From: Candidatus Nitrososphaera evergladensis SR1 | GTDB taxonomy: Archaea; Thermoproteota; Nitrososphaeria; Nitrososphaerales; Nitrososphaeraceae | Reading direction: 5' to 3' | Assembly (NCBI RefSeq): GCF_000730285.1 | Contig: NZ_CP007174.1 | Span: forward strand, 1,922,001 to 1,986,000 | DNA length: 64,000 nt | Shown: positions 25,672 to 34,372 of the stretch, in pieces | Numbering within the stretch: the first letter of the stretch is position 1 | Layout of the letters: every line of letters begins with the position of its first letter | Translations under genes and position numbers: made by a program | The notes under the pieces: generated by a model | The model's database searches: none | The model's input: only the letters and a program-made list of their open reading frames with translations | What the model was told of the DNA's origin: nothing

Positions 25672-26445
25672 GTGTTGCTGTACGACGCGCACGTGCACCT
25701 GACAGACAGCGAGTACTCTGGCTATCTCGATCACGTATTTTCGTCTCTTTACGCAATGAGGATTGTAGCGTGCTCGGTCGCAGTCGACCTAGAGACCACC
25801 AAGAAAAGCTTGCGGCTGTTCAAGGACCGCAAGGATGTCATAAAGCAGTTTGTCGGCATCCACCCCGAGTTTGCCGCCAGAGAAGACCTAGACAAGTTTG
25901 TGCAGGTGGCAAGGGACAACATGGCATCGATTGACGGTATTGGCGAGATAGGGCTGGACGGCACGTACGAGGCAGAAAGAGGCGTCCCGTACGAGAGGCA
26001 AAAGCAGGTGTTTCATGCCATGCTTGCGCTTGCAGAATCTGAAGGCAAGCCGGTGTCGATACATTCCCGGCGGGCCCTTGACGACATACTTGCCATCCTG
26101 CCGTCTTTTCGCCTAAGGGGTGCGCTCTTGCACTGGTTTGCAGGAAGCAAAAAGCAGCTTGCCAGGTCGATGGACATGGGCCTGTACGTGTCGTACGGCC
26201 CGGCGCTTGTCTACTCTGACGACAAGAAAGTGCTTCTGAAACACACGCGCCGTGACCGCTTTCTTGTCGAAACAGACGGGCCGGTCAGGTATTCGAGGTG
26301 TTTTGAAGGCAAGCCGGCGCTTCCCACGTCGTTTCTGCCAAGCGTCGTCGCCTCTGCCGCCGCAGTCTTGGGCGTCTCGTACGGCGAGGCCGCGGAAACG
26401 ACAGCCCGAAACACAGAAGCGTTCCTTGGGTCACAACAATTATAA
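25672..26445 (+). CDS. TatD-family metal-dependent hydrolase
   Basis: 257 residues from the GTG at 25672 (or TTG at 25675); the frame is open far upstream but family resemblance begins at LLYDAHVHLTDSEY, whose HxH is the first metal ligand pair. Further ligands: Glu in GIGEIGLDG, His in KPVSIHSRRA, His in ALLHWFAG, Asp in FLVETDGP. TatD proteins act as 3'-5' exonucleases in DNA or RNA quality control. A ttttaat element (25642-25648) about 26 bases before the GTG is a likely TATA box. Divergent from the histone gene. Confidence 0.88.
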   Translation: MLLYDAHVHLTDSEYSGYLDHVFSSLYAMRIVACSVAVDLETTKKSLRLFKDRKDVIKQFVGIHPEFAAREDLDKFVQVARDNMASIDGIGEIGLDGTYEAERGVPYERQKQVFHAMLALAESEGKPVSIHSRRALDDILAILPSFRLRGALLHWFAGSKKQLARSMDMGLYVSYGPALVYSDDKKVLLKHTRRDRFLVETDGPVRYSRCFEGKPALPTSFLPSVVASAAAVLGVSYGEAAETTARNTEAFLGSQQL

Positions 26446-26483
26446 ATTATGTCGCACTCGCCTCCTCCGTAGAGAGATATATA

Positions 26484-26735
26484 ATGAACCGAATAAAGCG
26501 CATTTCCACCGAGCTCCTCCAAAAGTACCCTGACAAGTTTGGGCTCGAATTTGACGCTAACAAAAAGGCCCTCAGCGAAGTGGCCGTCGTCAAGTCCAAG
26601 GTCCTGAGAAACGAGCTTGCAGGCTACATAACCTCCCACCTTCGCAAAAAGGCGGCGCAGGAAAAGGCATCCTCTGCCATGGCTGAAGAAGAGGAAGCGG
26701 AAGAAGCAGGGACCGAGGAAGAATCGACCGAATAA
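26484..26735 (+). CDS. rps17e: 30S ribosomal protein S17e
   Basis: 83 residues. The core NRIKRISTELLQKYPDKFGL, then NKKALSEVAVVKSKVLRNELAGYIT is the eukaryal/archaeal S17e signature. The C-terminus is a Glu-rich tail (about 67-83) longer than the core needs. It is a small-subunit ribosomal protein absent from bacteria. A ttataaatt TATA-like element lies at 26441-26449. The downstream ThiS-Cgi121 fusion starts seven bases after its stop, so they are probably cotranscribed. Confidence 0.95.
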   Translation: MNRIKRISTELLQKYPDKFGLEFDANKKALSEVAVVKSKVLRNELAGYITSHLRKKAAQEKASSAMAEEEEAEEAGTEEESTE

Positions 26736-26741
26736 GCGCAT

Positions 26742-27521
26742 ATGATAAAAATCAGGCTGCTGGGCGGCGCAAAAAAAGCCGTCGGCAGGTCTTCTCTCGA
26801 CTTTGACAGGAAGCAGGCATCTGTTTCAGAGATTTTGACGTTTTTGCAAGGCATCTCGCAAGAGCCAAGGCTCTTGCAGGCAGGCAACCTCATTATAGCG
26901 GTAAACGGAGTCGACTCGCAGGCGCTGTCCGGCCCAGACACCATGGCCAAGGAGGGCGATACGGTTACAATAGTCACGGTGGTGCATGGCGGGATGGAAG
27001 ACAACAGGTTGTCGTTGTGGAATGTCCTTGTGGCTGGCGTGTACAAGTTAGACGATAAGGACACAGGCAAGCTGCTTGACAGGCTGCGGGCGGAAAATCC
27101 GAAAGTGATGGTGCAGGCAGCCGATGCGGCCGCAGTTTACGGGCGCGACCACGCGCTTGGAGCCCTCGACATTGTCCTTGAAGCGATGGCAAGAAACATC
27201 ATGATTGCAAACAGGCCGGAGACAGAGGTGCTGCTGCGCCTTGCGTGCACAGACCAGATAGCAGAGGCCTTGAAAAGGGCGCGCCTTAGAGAAGGCGAGG
27301 CAGGATGCTTTATTGCGTTTTCAACTGACGCGCAGGCCTTGAAAAAATTTGGCGAGCAGATCTCGCACGAGTTTACGCTTGACGACTCGGTCATTTTGCA
27401 GAGCAGAGAAAAAAGAAAAGCGCTTGCAAAAACAGTCGGCATTTCCCAAGAGGTTGATGACGACAAAGAATTCCTTGATTTGCTGCTAGAGCGTGCAGCG
27501 ATACTGATAAGGAAGAACTAG
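26742..27521 (+). CDS. ThiS/MoaD-like domain fused to KEOPS subunit Cgi121
   Basis: 259 residues with two domains. Residues 1-84 are a beta-grasp, ubiquitin-like domain (MIKIRLLGGAKKAVG, LIIAVNGVD, EGDTVTIVTVVHGG) that ends in the diglycine expected at the C-terminus of ThiS/MoaD/SAMP proteins, here at 83-84. Residues 91-259 match Cgi121: NRPETEVLLRLACTDQIAEALKRAR and CFIAFSTD. Cgi121 is the KEOPS subunit that brings tRNA to the complex for t6A37 synthesis. The neighbouring Sua5 makes the threonylcarbamoyl-AMP substrate, supporting the assignment. Whether the protein is cleaved after the GG is unknown. Confidence 0.85.
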   Translation: MIKIRLLGGAKKAVGRSSLDFDRKQASVSEILTFLQGISQEPRLLQAGNLIIAVNGVDSQALSGPDTMAKEGDTVTIVTVVHGGMEDNRLSLWNVLVAGVYKLDDKDTGKLLDRLRAENPKVMVQAADAAAVYGRDHALGALDIVLEAMARNIMIANRPETEVLLRLACTDQIAEALKRARLREGEAGCFIAFSTDAQALKKFGEQISHEFTLDDSVILQSREKRKALAKTVGISQEVDDDKEFLDLLLERAAILIRKN

Positions 27522-27524
27522 TTG

Positions 27525-28055
27525 TCACTCGCCTGACTCGCGCTTTGCGACAACAGAGCTAAAGAACTTGTCCGGCGTTATCACCGAGACGCCGGCGTGC
27601 CTGCCCACGATTTCAACGAGCACCACCCATGACGGGTTTTCAAGGTCAACCTTGCGCTTGACCTCCTGCGCGACATAGTCGATTATTTCACGAGAGTGCA
27701 AGTCGCTGTGGCGCTTTTCCACCATTATCTTGAACGACGCGCCCTCAGGTATCCTTGCCGCCATCGACCCCACAGCGCCTGAAATGTCCTCAAGCTCGGC
27801 AGGCACGACCTTCTCTATCGGAAGCACGCGCATGACGTAGCGGATTTCCCACGGGTCAGAAGCCACAAGCTCTTTTAGTTTTTCAACGACCGTAACAGGA
27901 TGAATTGACGTTCTGGCAAGTATGATTCCTGCAACCCGGGTTATCTGGACCTCGGCGTCGGGGTCGCCAAACGCGTCAAGGAGGTCGAGAATTTCGTCAG
28001 ACGCGTCCTCTTCGCGGAACCTCGGACTTGACACTAGAAGGTTAAAGTCATTCAT
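27525..28055 (-). CDS. THUMP-domain RNA-binding protein
   Basis: 176 residues from the ATG at 28055, preceded by ggagaa; the upstream ATG at 28076 lies further inside sua5. The sequence [72 protein letters not shown] and PSWVVLVEIVGRHAGVSVI is the THUMP pattern of Tan1-type tRNA acetylation adaptors. It lacks a catalytic domain. Probably binds the tRNA acceptor arm and guides a modification enzyme such as the ac4C acetyltransferase. Overlaps sua5 by eight bases, so the two are coupled. Confidence 0.82.
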   Translation of the reverse strand: MNDFNLLVSSPRFREEDASDEILDLLDAFGDPDAEVQITRVAGIILARTSIHPVTVVEKLKELVASDPWEIRYVMRVLPIEKVVPAELEDISGAVGSMAARIPEGASFKIMVEKRHSDLHSREIIDYVAQEVKRKVDLENPSWVVLVEIVGRHAGVSVITPDKFFSSVVAKRESGE

Positions 28056-28656
28056 TTTCTCCAAGCACCTTTTCAATTTCGCCGGCGCTTATTGCGCCCT
28101 GCCGGATTATCCTGGGAATTCCAGTTACATCAACTATGGTAGACTCTAACCCGATGAGCGCGGCCTTGTCGACAAGGAGGGCGTCATAGCCTTCAATCGC
28201 CACTTCCTGCGCGCTCCTAGGCGACGGCCTGCCGGAAGGGTTTGCGCTCGTCCCAACAATGTACTTGCATATCGACAGAAGGTTCAACAGGCACTTGTTT
28301 GCAGGGACGCGGACCGCAAGGCTTTGCCTGCCTGCCAGCACCCTGTCAGAGATCTTGGGGTCTGCAAGCGGGGCGACAATCGTAAGTGCGCCGGGCCAGA
28401 ATTTTTTTGCAAGCGCCCTGCCGGCCTTGCCCAGTTTTACTATTTTCTCTGCGTCCTTCATGCTTGCGGCAAGCACGGGAAGGGGCTTGTCCTCCTGCCT
28501 TCCCTTTATCTCAAATATCCTCGCAACAGAAGAATCGCTGTACGGGTCGCACCCTATCCCGTAGACGGTGTCTGTCGGAAAAACAACCACCCCGCCTTCT
28601 TTTACAATGGATGCGCACCGGACCACCCCTTCAGGGCAGTCGAGGATCTCTGTCAA
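28048..28656 (-). CDS. sua5: Threonylcarbamoyl-AMP synthase Sua5/YrdC
   Basis: 202 residues, the short YrdC-type form without the C-terminal Sua5 domain. Diagnostic segments: [33 protein letters not shown] (substrate-binding K-x-R), [28 protein letters not shown] and [10 protein letters not shown]-like sequence in [14 protein letters not shown]. It makes threonylcarbamoyl-AMP from Thr, bicarbonate and ATP for t6A37 formation by KEOPS. Neighbours encode Cgi121 and a THUMP protein, so the area is a tRNA-modification group. Confidence 0.93.
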   Translation of the reverse strand: MTEILDCPEGVVRCASIVKEGGVVVFPTDTVYGIGCDPYSDSSVARIFEIKGRQEDKPLPVLAASMKDAEKIVKLGKAGRALAKKFWPGALTIVAPLADPKISDRVLAGRQSLAVRVPANKCLLNLLSICKYIVGTSANPSGRPSPRSAQEVAIEGYDALLVDKAALIGLESTIVDVTGIPRIIRQGAISAGEIEKVLGENE

Positions 28657-28657
28657 C

Positions 28658-30787
28658 TCATTGCAACCTCACGATTGCGGCCACGTCTTTGGCGGCCGCC
28701 TTTTTCAGCTCGTCACGCACTGCCTTTGCGACGTGCTCTGGCGCGGTAAGGCTTGAAAAGTCCATCAGTTTTACGCCGTCCAGTATGTGCACCTGCGGCG
28801 CAAGGTCCTTGCCGCTGTCCCGGTGCTCGTGCAAGAGCTCGTCCACCCTGTCGGCCACGTCGTCGGGCGCGCCATTGAATATTGCCGCGTTATCGACTGA
28901 AAGCCGGACGCGGCCGTACTTGTCAAGGACAAGCACCGGCTGCTTTTTTGATTTCAAGAACAGTTTTTTCTTGCTCATCTCGCAGGCAAAAATGTGGTAG
29001 TTCTTCATGTCAAATATGCGCTGGACGCCCTCGTTGACGCCAAACAGCTCGCAGGCAAGCACGTGCGCCTCGCTGTCGCCTATCTCTGGCGCGTTTGCGG
29101 TGCCTATGTCAAGCGACACGTTGCCCATCGCAGTCACGCGCAGAAGCGAGCGCTCGCTTATGAACTCTGACTGTATCGTTATCGATTCTGGAAGTGCGCC
29201 ACGCTCAAGGGCCGTTTTTTTCACCTGCTCGGCAAGCTCGGTAATGTCTTCCGGCTTTGGGTTGCTCACCGTCTTTTCGACCTCTTCGTGTATCATGGCC
29301 GCCGCCACGCCTATTGACGAAATGACCTCCGCGTGTTCGGCTATCTTGTGGGACAGCTGCATCTTGCGCGCGACGTACGGGACCAGCACGGACGCGCCGC
29401 CCCCGCCCCCAACAAAGACAATCCTCTCGCGCTTTAGCTTGTACTCCTTTACCATGGGCTCGACTATGTCCAGCACTTTTTTTGCAGAAATGTCAAGTAT
29501 CATGCCTGCCGCCTGCTCCATCGTCGTGCCTATGCGGGATGCAAGGATTGAAAGGGCGGTTTTTGCAGACTCTACATTTGCATAGGCATAGTCGCCCTTT
29601 GGAACAAGGCCGAGCGCGTTTGCCGCACACGTGTTTGTTATCGCAAAGCGCTTGCCGCCAGCCTCTATTGCGACATAGTCTATCGGGTCGCCTTCTTTTG
29701 GGCTGAATGTAATTATCTGCCCGCCTTCAAGCTCGTCCGGCTGCGCAAAGCAAGAATACGGCAGGCCGGCAATGTGCGCCGAGCGGGGCCCCACGTCGGT
29801 TATCTTGCGGCCCGACCAGCGCACGAGCGAGCCTCCTGCGACGCCGGCGACCCTGACATCAAGGGACCGTATGCACGTGGGATGCTGCGTTATCGTGACG
29901 TACCGGATCTCCGGCCGGCCGTCCTTTATCACGCAGACGTTGGTGGACGTGCCGCCCACCTCGATAAAGACCCCGTCGATTACCCGCAGGTGCAAGAGCG
30001 CGCCGGCGACGCTTGCCGCCGGTCCCGACAGCACGGTGATGATGGGCTTGCTCTGAAAGGTGCGCATGCTGGTGACGCCCCCGTCGCCCTTCATGATGAG
30101 CACCGGCGCGGTTATGCCCTCGTTTCGGACCGCAGACTCGACGAATTTTGCAGTGCCGGTCGCCTTGGGCAGTATGCCGGCGTTGATTGCTGCAGTAAGC
30201 GTCCTTATCTCAAGGCCGTAGATGCCTGTCAGCTCGTGGCCGGCGGTCGCCGGCACGTCTGACTTTAGCATGACAAACTGCTCGTTTGACGGGTCGTCTA
30301 CCCCGTACGCCTCGCTCACCACTATTACCTGCGCGCCTTCTGATTTTAGTTCGGAAATGGTTTCTTTGACCTCATCGTCCTGCAGGTATTTTGAAGTGTC
30401 AAGGAACCGGTAGCAGGTGTGCAGGTACTTGTTTGGCGCAAGCTCGATGTCGCGGACGTTGGTGCGCTTTATCACGTTTGATTTTTCAAGGCCGACTCCC
30501 ATGCCGACGATTCCGACCTTGGCGGTGTCGCCTTCCAAGAGCGCGTTTACGGCCTGCGTCGTGCTGTGCGAGATAAGTTCAATTTCCGAGTTTGTGATGG
30601 CGTGCCTTTGCATAAGCGTCTTTAATGCCTGGACGATGCCGGTAGAGACGCCTTCTCCTGAAGAGTGAGTCGTAGGCACTGTCACCTTGCCGATGATGCT
30701 TCCCTCGACCATGTCAATTGCAACGGCCTTGGTGAACGTGCCCCCTACGTCGATGCCAACCCGGATCCTTCTTGCTGCCGCATGCAT
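28658..30787 (-). CDS. Hydantoinase/oxoprolinase (HyuA) family protein
   Basis: 709 residues. The N-terminal ASKHA ATPase phosphate loop is [33 protein letters not shown] is the second phosphate-binding segment and [20 protein letters not shown] the adenosine-binding segment. This is the HyuA-type half of ATP-dependent hydantoinases/oxoprolinases. No HyuB partner is adjacent, and the C-terminal region (about 570-709) with a Cys-rich [20 protein letters not shown] part appears specific. The substrate may be a cyclic amide but cannot be fixed. It lies one base upstream of sua5 in the same direction, so they may be cotranscribed. Confidence 0.88.
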   Translation of the reverse strand: MHAAARRIRVGIDVGGTFTKAVAIDMVEGSIIGKVTVPTTHSSGEGVSTGIVQALKTLMQRHAITNSEIELISHSTTQAVNALLEGDTAKVGIVGMGVGLEKSNVIKRTNVRDIELAPNKYLHTCYRFLDTSKYLQDDEVKETISELKSEGAQVIVVSEAYGVDDPSNEQFVMLKSDVPATAGHELTGIYGLEIRTLTAAINAGILPKATGTAKFVESAVRNEGITAPVLIMKGDGGVTSMRTFQSKPIITVLSGPAASVAGALLHLRVIDGVFIEVGGTSTNVCVIKDGRPEIRYVTITQHPTCIRSLDVRVAGVAGGSLVRWSGRKITDVGPRSAHIAGLPYSCFAQPDELEGGQIITFSPKEGDPIDYVAIEAGGKRFAITNTCAANALGLVPKGDYAYANVESAKTALSILASRIGTTMEQAAGMILDISAKKVLDIVEPMVKEYKLKRERIVFVGGGGGASVLVPYVARKMQLSHKIAEHAEVISSIGVAAAMIHEEVEKTVSNPKPEDITELAEQVKKTALERGALPESITIQSEFISERSLLRVTAMGNVSLDIGTANAPEIGDSEAHVLACELFGVNEGVQRIFDMKNYHIFACEMSKKKLFLKSKKQPVLVLDKYGRVRLSVDNAAIFNGAPDDVADRVDELLHEHRDSGKDLAPQVHILDGVKLMDFSSLTAPEHVAKAVRDELKKAAAKDVAAIVRLQ

Positions 30788-30841
30788 AAGATGTTAGGCA
30801 AACCTAACCTCGCCTGCTTGTAATTTAAACCCTGTGCGCGC

Positions 30842-30908
30842 AGGTTCTGTATCGCTGGCGTCGGATCGGTATTGAAAATCTGGCTGTAACAATTCGTCGG
30901 ATGCTATT
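30842..30908 (+). pseudogene. Degenerate 3' fragment of a mobile-element gene, copy 1
   Basis: About 66 bases match, with roughly three quarters identity by eye, a segment at 34373-34438. Both read in one frame as RFCI-x4-G-x2-LKI-x-L followed by a shared TAA, and most codon differences are synonymous or conservative. This suggests two decayed copies of the end of one gene, perhaps a transposase, with similarity running a few bases past the stop. No intact relative exists in the window. Confidence 0.4.
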
Positions 30909-30925
30909 ACTCTGATTTCAATTGA

Positions 30926-31462
30926 TTAGACCTTTGGCAAAATTCTATTATATACACACGCCAAGACCAAAACAGTAATTCCTAATACACTCCATATAAC
31001 GACCATTGGCAAACCCGCATTATAAGCAGCCAGCCCATGCGCACATATCGCTTCTTCGGCATTTGCCATGCACTGCTTACCGAGATATTCGTTTCCCATT
31101 CCCCATCCTGTCAGTCCTAAAAAAATAATTGGGATAGGGGCTAGAATAGCAAGAACCGACGCCACACGAGGCGAACCTTTAGGGTTAAGGTTAGCATTCT
31201 TTTGGTTTCGAAGATGTACCGCCAATAAATAAAGCCCAATAATAATAGGAGCCAATAGGATGACTCCAAGGAAAGAATTTGTAAATACACTGAAATTGCA
31301 AAAAGCATCATTCTGCTCGCCTAGGTATTTTCTGTCAATATCACAAAGAACAGTTGCGAAGTAGAATGTTGATAGTAATACAGTTACGCTTCCACCCAAA
31401 TAAAATACAATAAACCATGCAGACTCGAATGACGTAGGTAATTTCAACGATCTTTGCAACAA
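30926..31462 (-). CDS. Four-helix membrane protein, hypothetical
   Basis: 178 residues with four hydrophobic segments (about 15-37, 63-85, 105-127, 147-172) separated by short loops, one carrying four cysteines (VLCDIDRK, AFCNFS, KQCMAN, AICAHG) that could form extracellular disulfides. No known family. Its base composition is clearly more AT-rich than the preceding genes, in line with the surrounding accessory stretch. Confidence 0.65.
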   Translation of the reverse strand: MLQRSLKLPTSFESAWFIVFYLGGSVTVLLSTFYFATVLCDIDRKYLGEQNDAFCNFSVFTNSFLGVILLAPIIIGLYLLAVHLRNQKNANLNPKGSPRVASVLAILAPIPIIFLGLTGWGMGNEYLGKQCMANAEEAICAHGLAAYNAGLPMVVIWSVLGITVLVLACVYNRILPKV

Positions 31463-31703
31463 TCTTATGAACTACATCTTCTGTGATAAACCTTGTAATG
31501 TTACATACTAGTAGGAAGTGACAACTTGGAATTAATTTTGCATTTAGTTAGTATTTTGGTTCTGTATAATTATCGTTGGACACCATTTCATCCCATTGTT
31601 GAACCAACCGACGCGAACGATACAGTACCTGCGAAGGATTACTGTTATCTAAAATGCGACAGCGAGGATAAATAATCAAAACAACTAGCACCATTCACCA
31701 ATA

Positions 31704-32117
31704 ATGCCTGCAACAAGCAAGGTCAGTATCGGCTGGCAGATAGTTTTTACCTTCGTACCGATTCTAAACCTTTGGGCATTTTATCGAGTCAGAAAATTAA
31801 CCAAATTTGTATTGTATGTAATAATACCTGCATTAGCCGCGTTGATTATTATTGGCACACTTTTTGTCTATTTTACTTCGAAACCACTGATTGATAGTTC
31901 AATAAATGACGCCAGTGATAAGATAATCAATGGTAGTGCTACATTACCACAAATAAACGTCGAACATGTGCGACCAGAACCTTGGCCCGGTGTATTCCGA
32001 ATGACTACCCTTGCTGCACAAGTAATAAGCATTGGCCTTCAAGTCTGGTCTATCTACCTTGTAATAATCTGGTCAAGGCAACATAACAATCAATTTGATA
32101 AGCCATCCGTGAGATAG
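31704..32117 (+). CDS. Small membrane protein, hypothetical
   Basis: 137 residues with hydrophobic segments at about 8-25, 33-56 and 107-127 (QISWQIVFTFVPILNLWAF-like start, then FVLYVIIPALAALIIIGTLF, and VISIGLQVWSIYLVIIW). The first part recalls small archaeal membrane proteins with an NLWAFYRV motif. AT-rich. Not assigned. It is alone on its strand between two divergent or convergent hypothetical genes. Confidence 0.65.
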   Translation: MPATSKVSIGWQIVFTFVPILNLWAFYRVRKLTKFVLYVIIPALAALIIIGTLFVYFTSKPLIDSSINDASDKIINGSATLPQINVEHVRPEPWPGVFRMTTLAAQVISIGLQVWSIYLVIIWSRQHNNQFDKPSVR

Positions 32118-32296
32118 GTCATAGAACGATGTGTTATAATGACAAAATCAAACGGTAACGATACAGAACCTTTTTCTATGAAGAATCCGGCCTTTTCGGG
32201 CAACTCGTAAAGAATTTCTGGCCGTCAAACGGCAAAGGTAGCTGCTGGATCAAGATGCAGGGTCGGTAAAAAGAATAGGAAAAAGGGATTCTATTA

Positions 32297-32578
32297 TTAT
32301 GGAAAGCGAAAGCTTTCTGGAATCCCATAGACTGCCAAGACATATTGCTGTCTGGCAACGCCGCCAAGCCGGACAAACGCCTTTTCTACAATCTCGTCCT
32401 TTATCTCGACAACAACAAAGACCTGCTCGCCACTTACTAGCCTCTTTTCCACTTCTTTGAGGTTCATTCCCGACGTGTCCACGTGTGCCGTTATGTCCCA
32501 GTTGTCTAGCTTTGACGCTATGAACTGGAACGAGTTGTTGTCGCCGCCTCGATGTTTCACTTCTGCGAGGGTCTTCAT
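32297..32578 (-). CDS. Small cytoplasmic protein, hypothetical
   Basis: 93 residues, no membrane segment, mixed alpha/beta pattern (FQFIASKLDNWDITAHVDTS, EVEKRLVSGEQVFVVVEIKD, AVYGIPESF). Not recognised. The open frame on the same strand upstream (32575-32874) has no convincing features. It sits in the AT-rich accessory stretch. Confidence 0.55.
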   Translation of the reverse strand: MKTLAEVKHRGGDNNSFQFIASKLDNWDITAHVDTSGMNLKEVEKRLVSGEQVFVVVEIKDEIVEKAFVRLGGVARQQYVLAVYGIPESFRFP

Positions 32579-32742
32579 ATACGTGTGCCCTCGATAATTA
32601 TGGCAACGGCGTATATTAGCTTGCGGCTCTTATCACCCCAAGTTACCAGCTCGTACCTCGAAGTTAACAGGCCGGGGAAATGATCCCAAGAATTACCAGT
32701 GTATGAGAAGGGGTTCTGGTAAGTTGTCGGGTGACGGACTAG

Positions 32743-32759
32743 GGTGTCAAGTGTCGGGT
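32743..32759 (+). repeat. 17-bp repeat, inverted copy at 35129-35145
   Basis: The sequence ggtgtcaagtgtcgggt occurs here and in exact reverse complement at 35129-35145. A partial copy (gttgtcgggtga) lies 20 bases upstream in direct orientation. Flanking bases differ. The pair spans 2.4 kb of the accessory stretch and may mark old element ends. Confidence 0.6.
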
Positions 32760-32833
32760 GATGGAAAACAAATCTTTCAATTGTAAAAGTATATACAGAA
32801 TATTTTTCTATGTCTTGAAAAATAAAGTACTTC

Positions 32834-33040
32834 TTGCACAAAACGCTTAGGATAGTGCTAGGGATAATTCTCATTGTGATAGCATCTGGCTTCTTCTTGA
32901 GCTATTTGTCATCTTTTCTAAATAATCTCCAGAAGGTAAGCTTAGGTAGTATCATTTTGGGCACTATCGACGGGCTGCTTCTTGCATTAACTGCAGCTGG
33001 AGTCTATGGCGGATATCGCTTGATCAAGTCAGGAGTTTGA
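32834..33040 (+). CDS. Two-helix membrane micro-protein
   Basis: 68 residues from a TTG. Two hydrophobic helices (IVLGIILIVIASGFFLSYL and LGTIDGLLLALTAAGVYGGY) are joined by a short polar loop. A good TATA box (tatatac near 32790) lies at the right distance for a short leader. Not recognised. Confidence 0.5.
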   Translation: MHKTLRIVLGIILIVIASGFFLSYLSSFLNNLQKVSLGSIILGTIDGLLLALTAAGVYGGYRLIKSGV

Positions 33041-33109
33041 ATTACCCTCTATAGCGATCTTGAAATCTAAGGTTTGCTTGCATTTTGAATTACTGTGATC
33101 CATTTATTT

Positions 33110-33426
33110 TCACCCTCCAATCTTTATGCCTGCTATCTCCGCAGGTGTCTTTCCGTTCAACCCTTCATGCTCTCTAAAGTAGTTATGATAGAGCTGATAG
33201 CCGGGCAGTGCAACCGTATCCATCTTTTTCAGGCCACGCATGACCTTTCCCTGTCTCTTATTTCGCCGTTCATCCTCTCCATTTTGTTATTGCTATGATC
33301 GCCTGCTAGGTGAATGCGGCGCATGTGCTTTGTACGCGGCAGGGTGTGAGTCCAGTACTCCTTTTGGTACGCGTTGTGGAAGTTACCCGCGCCGTCAGAG
33401 ATTATAGTCGCTGGCTTTGAAAAAAA
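33110..33426 (-). pseudogene. Truncated, frameshifted DDE transposase C-terminal fragment
   Basis: Read on the minus strand, about 105 codons give a DDE transposase C-terminal part: ISDGAGNFHNAYQKEYW, then THTLPRTKHMRRIHLAGDHS, NNKMERMNGEIRDRE and, after a one-base deletion near 33243-33250, VMRGLKKMDTV, NYFREHEGLNGKTPAEIAGI. The N-terminal half is missing. This is a relic of an insertion sequence of the IS6-like or related DDE type common in soil ammonia-oxidising archaea. It cannot be functional. Confidence 0.8.
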
Positions 33427-33473
33427 GAGAAAGAGGCAAAGATCACCCCTTTTGGTATTCCTAGAGCGGGCGA

Positions 33474-34058
33474 CTAGTAGTTCTTGCCTTTGTAGTCATC
33501 GCGGTTGTCGTACCTGCTGTAGTCGCTGTCGTGCCTGTCGTCCTTGGAGTCGTGCTTGTCATAGTTGTCGTGGTTGCGGTAGTCATCGTGCTTGCTGTCC
33601 TTGTAGTCGTGACCGTTGTCATGGCTGTAGTCATAGTGACCAGAGTAATCGTGGCTGTCGTGGCCGCTGTTGTCATCACAGTTGTCATCGCCGTTGCTGT
33701 CATAGCTTGACCAGTGATAGTCGCCGTTGTCATCGTTGCTGCTGCAGTCACAGTTGTTGTCATGGTTGTAGTCGCTGCTATAGTCGTGACCATTGTCATC
33801 ATTGTTGTCATCGTTGTTGTCGTTGCAATCGCAGCTGTTGTCATCATCTCTGCTGTTCTTGTCATCACCATAGCTTGACCAGTGATAGTCGCTATTGCTA
33901 TAGTCACAGTTGTTGTCGTCATCATGCCTGTTGTCATCGTGGCCTGAGGTTGCAAATGCGGCCGTCGGCAGTCCTATTGCCGATGATGCAAGTACAAAGC
34001 CCATTGCCAAGATTGCAACAGTCAGCACGTTCTTCTTATTTCCTGTTAGACTTGACAT
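33474..34058 (-). CDS. Secreted Asp/Asn/His/Tyr-rich repetitive protein
   Basis: 194 residues from the ATG at 34058. A clear signal peptide (NVLTVAILAMGFVLASSAIG...AFA) is followed by about 160 residues composed almost only of Asp, Asn, His, Ser, Tyr, Lys and a few Cys. A module of the form DYHWSSY followed by Asp/Asn-rich sequence with Cys pairs occurs twice; the C-terminal third is basic-acidic (KDSKHDDYRNHDNYDKHD). Likely disordered and extracellular, with strong potential to bind divalent metals. No family known to me. The regular GTC/GTT-rich DNA on the plus strand is the coding repeat, not a CRISPR. Confidence 0.7.
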   Translation of the reverse strand: MSSLTGNKKNVLTVAILAMGFVLASSAIGLPTAAFATSGHDDNRHDDDNNCDYSNSDYHWSSYGDDKNSRDDDNSCDCNDNNDDNNDDNGHDYSSDYNHDNNCDCSSNDDNGDYHWSSYDSNGDDNCDDNSGHDSHDYSGHYDYSHDNGHDYKDSKHDDYRNHDNYDKHDSKDDRHDSDYSRYDNRDDYKGKNY

Positions 34059-34292
34059 TACGACGAGGCAGACCTCCATCACTTTAAGGGCTTGATTAAC
34101 AAGGGAATGTTATTACCTTACCCAATTTTCTAATCCCTATCGCACTCTATGTAAAACTACAAGAGACACAGGGGTATAACGTGCCTCGTTAGAAGAACTG
34201 AGTTAAACCATTGTTTTATCGAACGATGTGGGGTATTGTTGTACTGTGTGGATGCATCTTCACAGAAATGTCGTCGCCGTTGCAAAGGCATT

Positions 34293-34341
34293 GAGGGGCC
34301 TATTCCTGTGAGTTGTGACATCAATACTGGATGGGCCCCTC
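34293..34341 (+). repeat. Hairpin with 8-bp GC-rich stem
   Basis: gaggggcc (34293-34300) pairs with ggcccctc (34334-34341), one more U.G pair possible, around a loop of about 33 bases. A T-rich run (tttatt) follows. It may be a terminator or RNA element; it lies just upstream of the relic fragment. Confidence 0.45.
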
Positions 34342-34372
34342 TTTATTCTCCATCAGCCCGAAAGCATTTTTC

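Noticed and set aside
32575-32874. Minus-strand 99-codon frame
   Set aside because: Covers the 17-bp repeat area and the start of the two-helix protein; unlike any protein and not supported by a promoter.
33480-33960. Regular GTC/GTT repeats resembling a CRISPR or satellite
   Set aside because: Units are short and irregular with no spacers, and they code for the Asp/Asn/His run.
33374-34087. Plus-strand frame rich in Cys, His, Ser and Arg opposite the Asp/His-rich protein
   Set aside because: It is the complement of a low-complexity coding repeat; the opposite strand has a signal peptide and a sensible composition.
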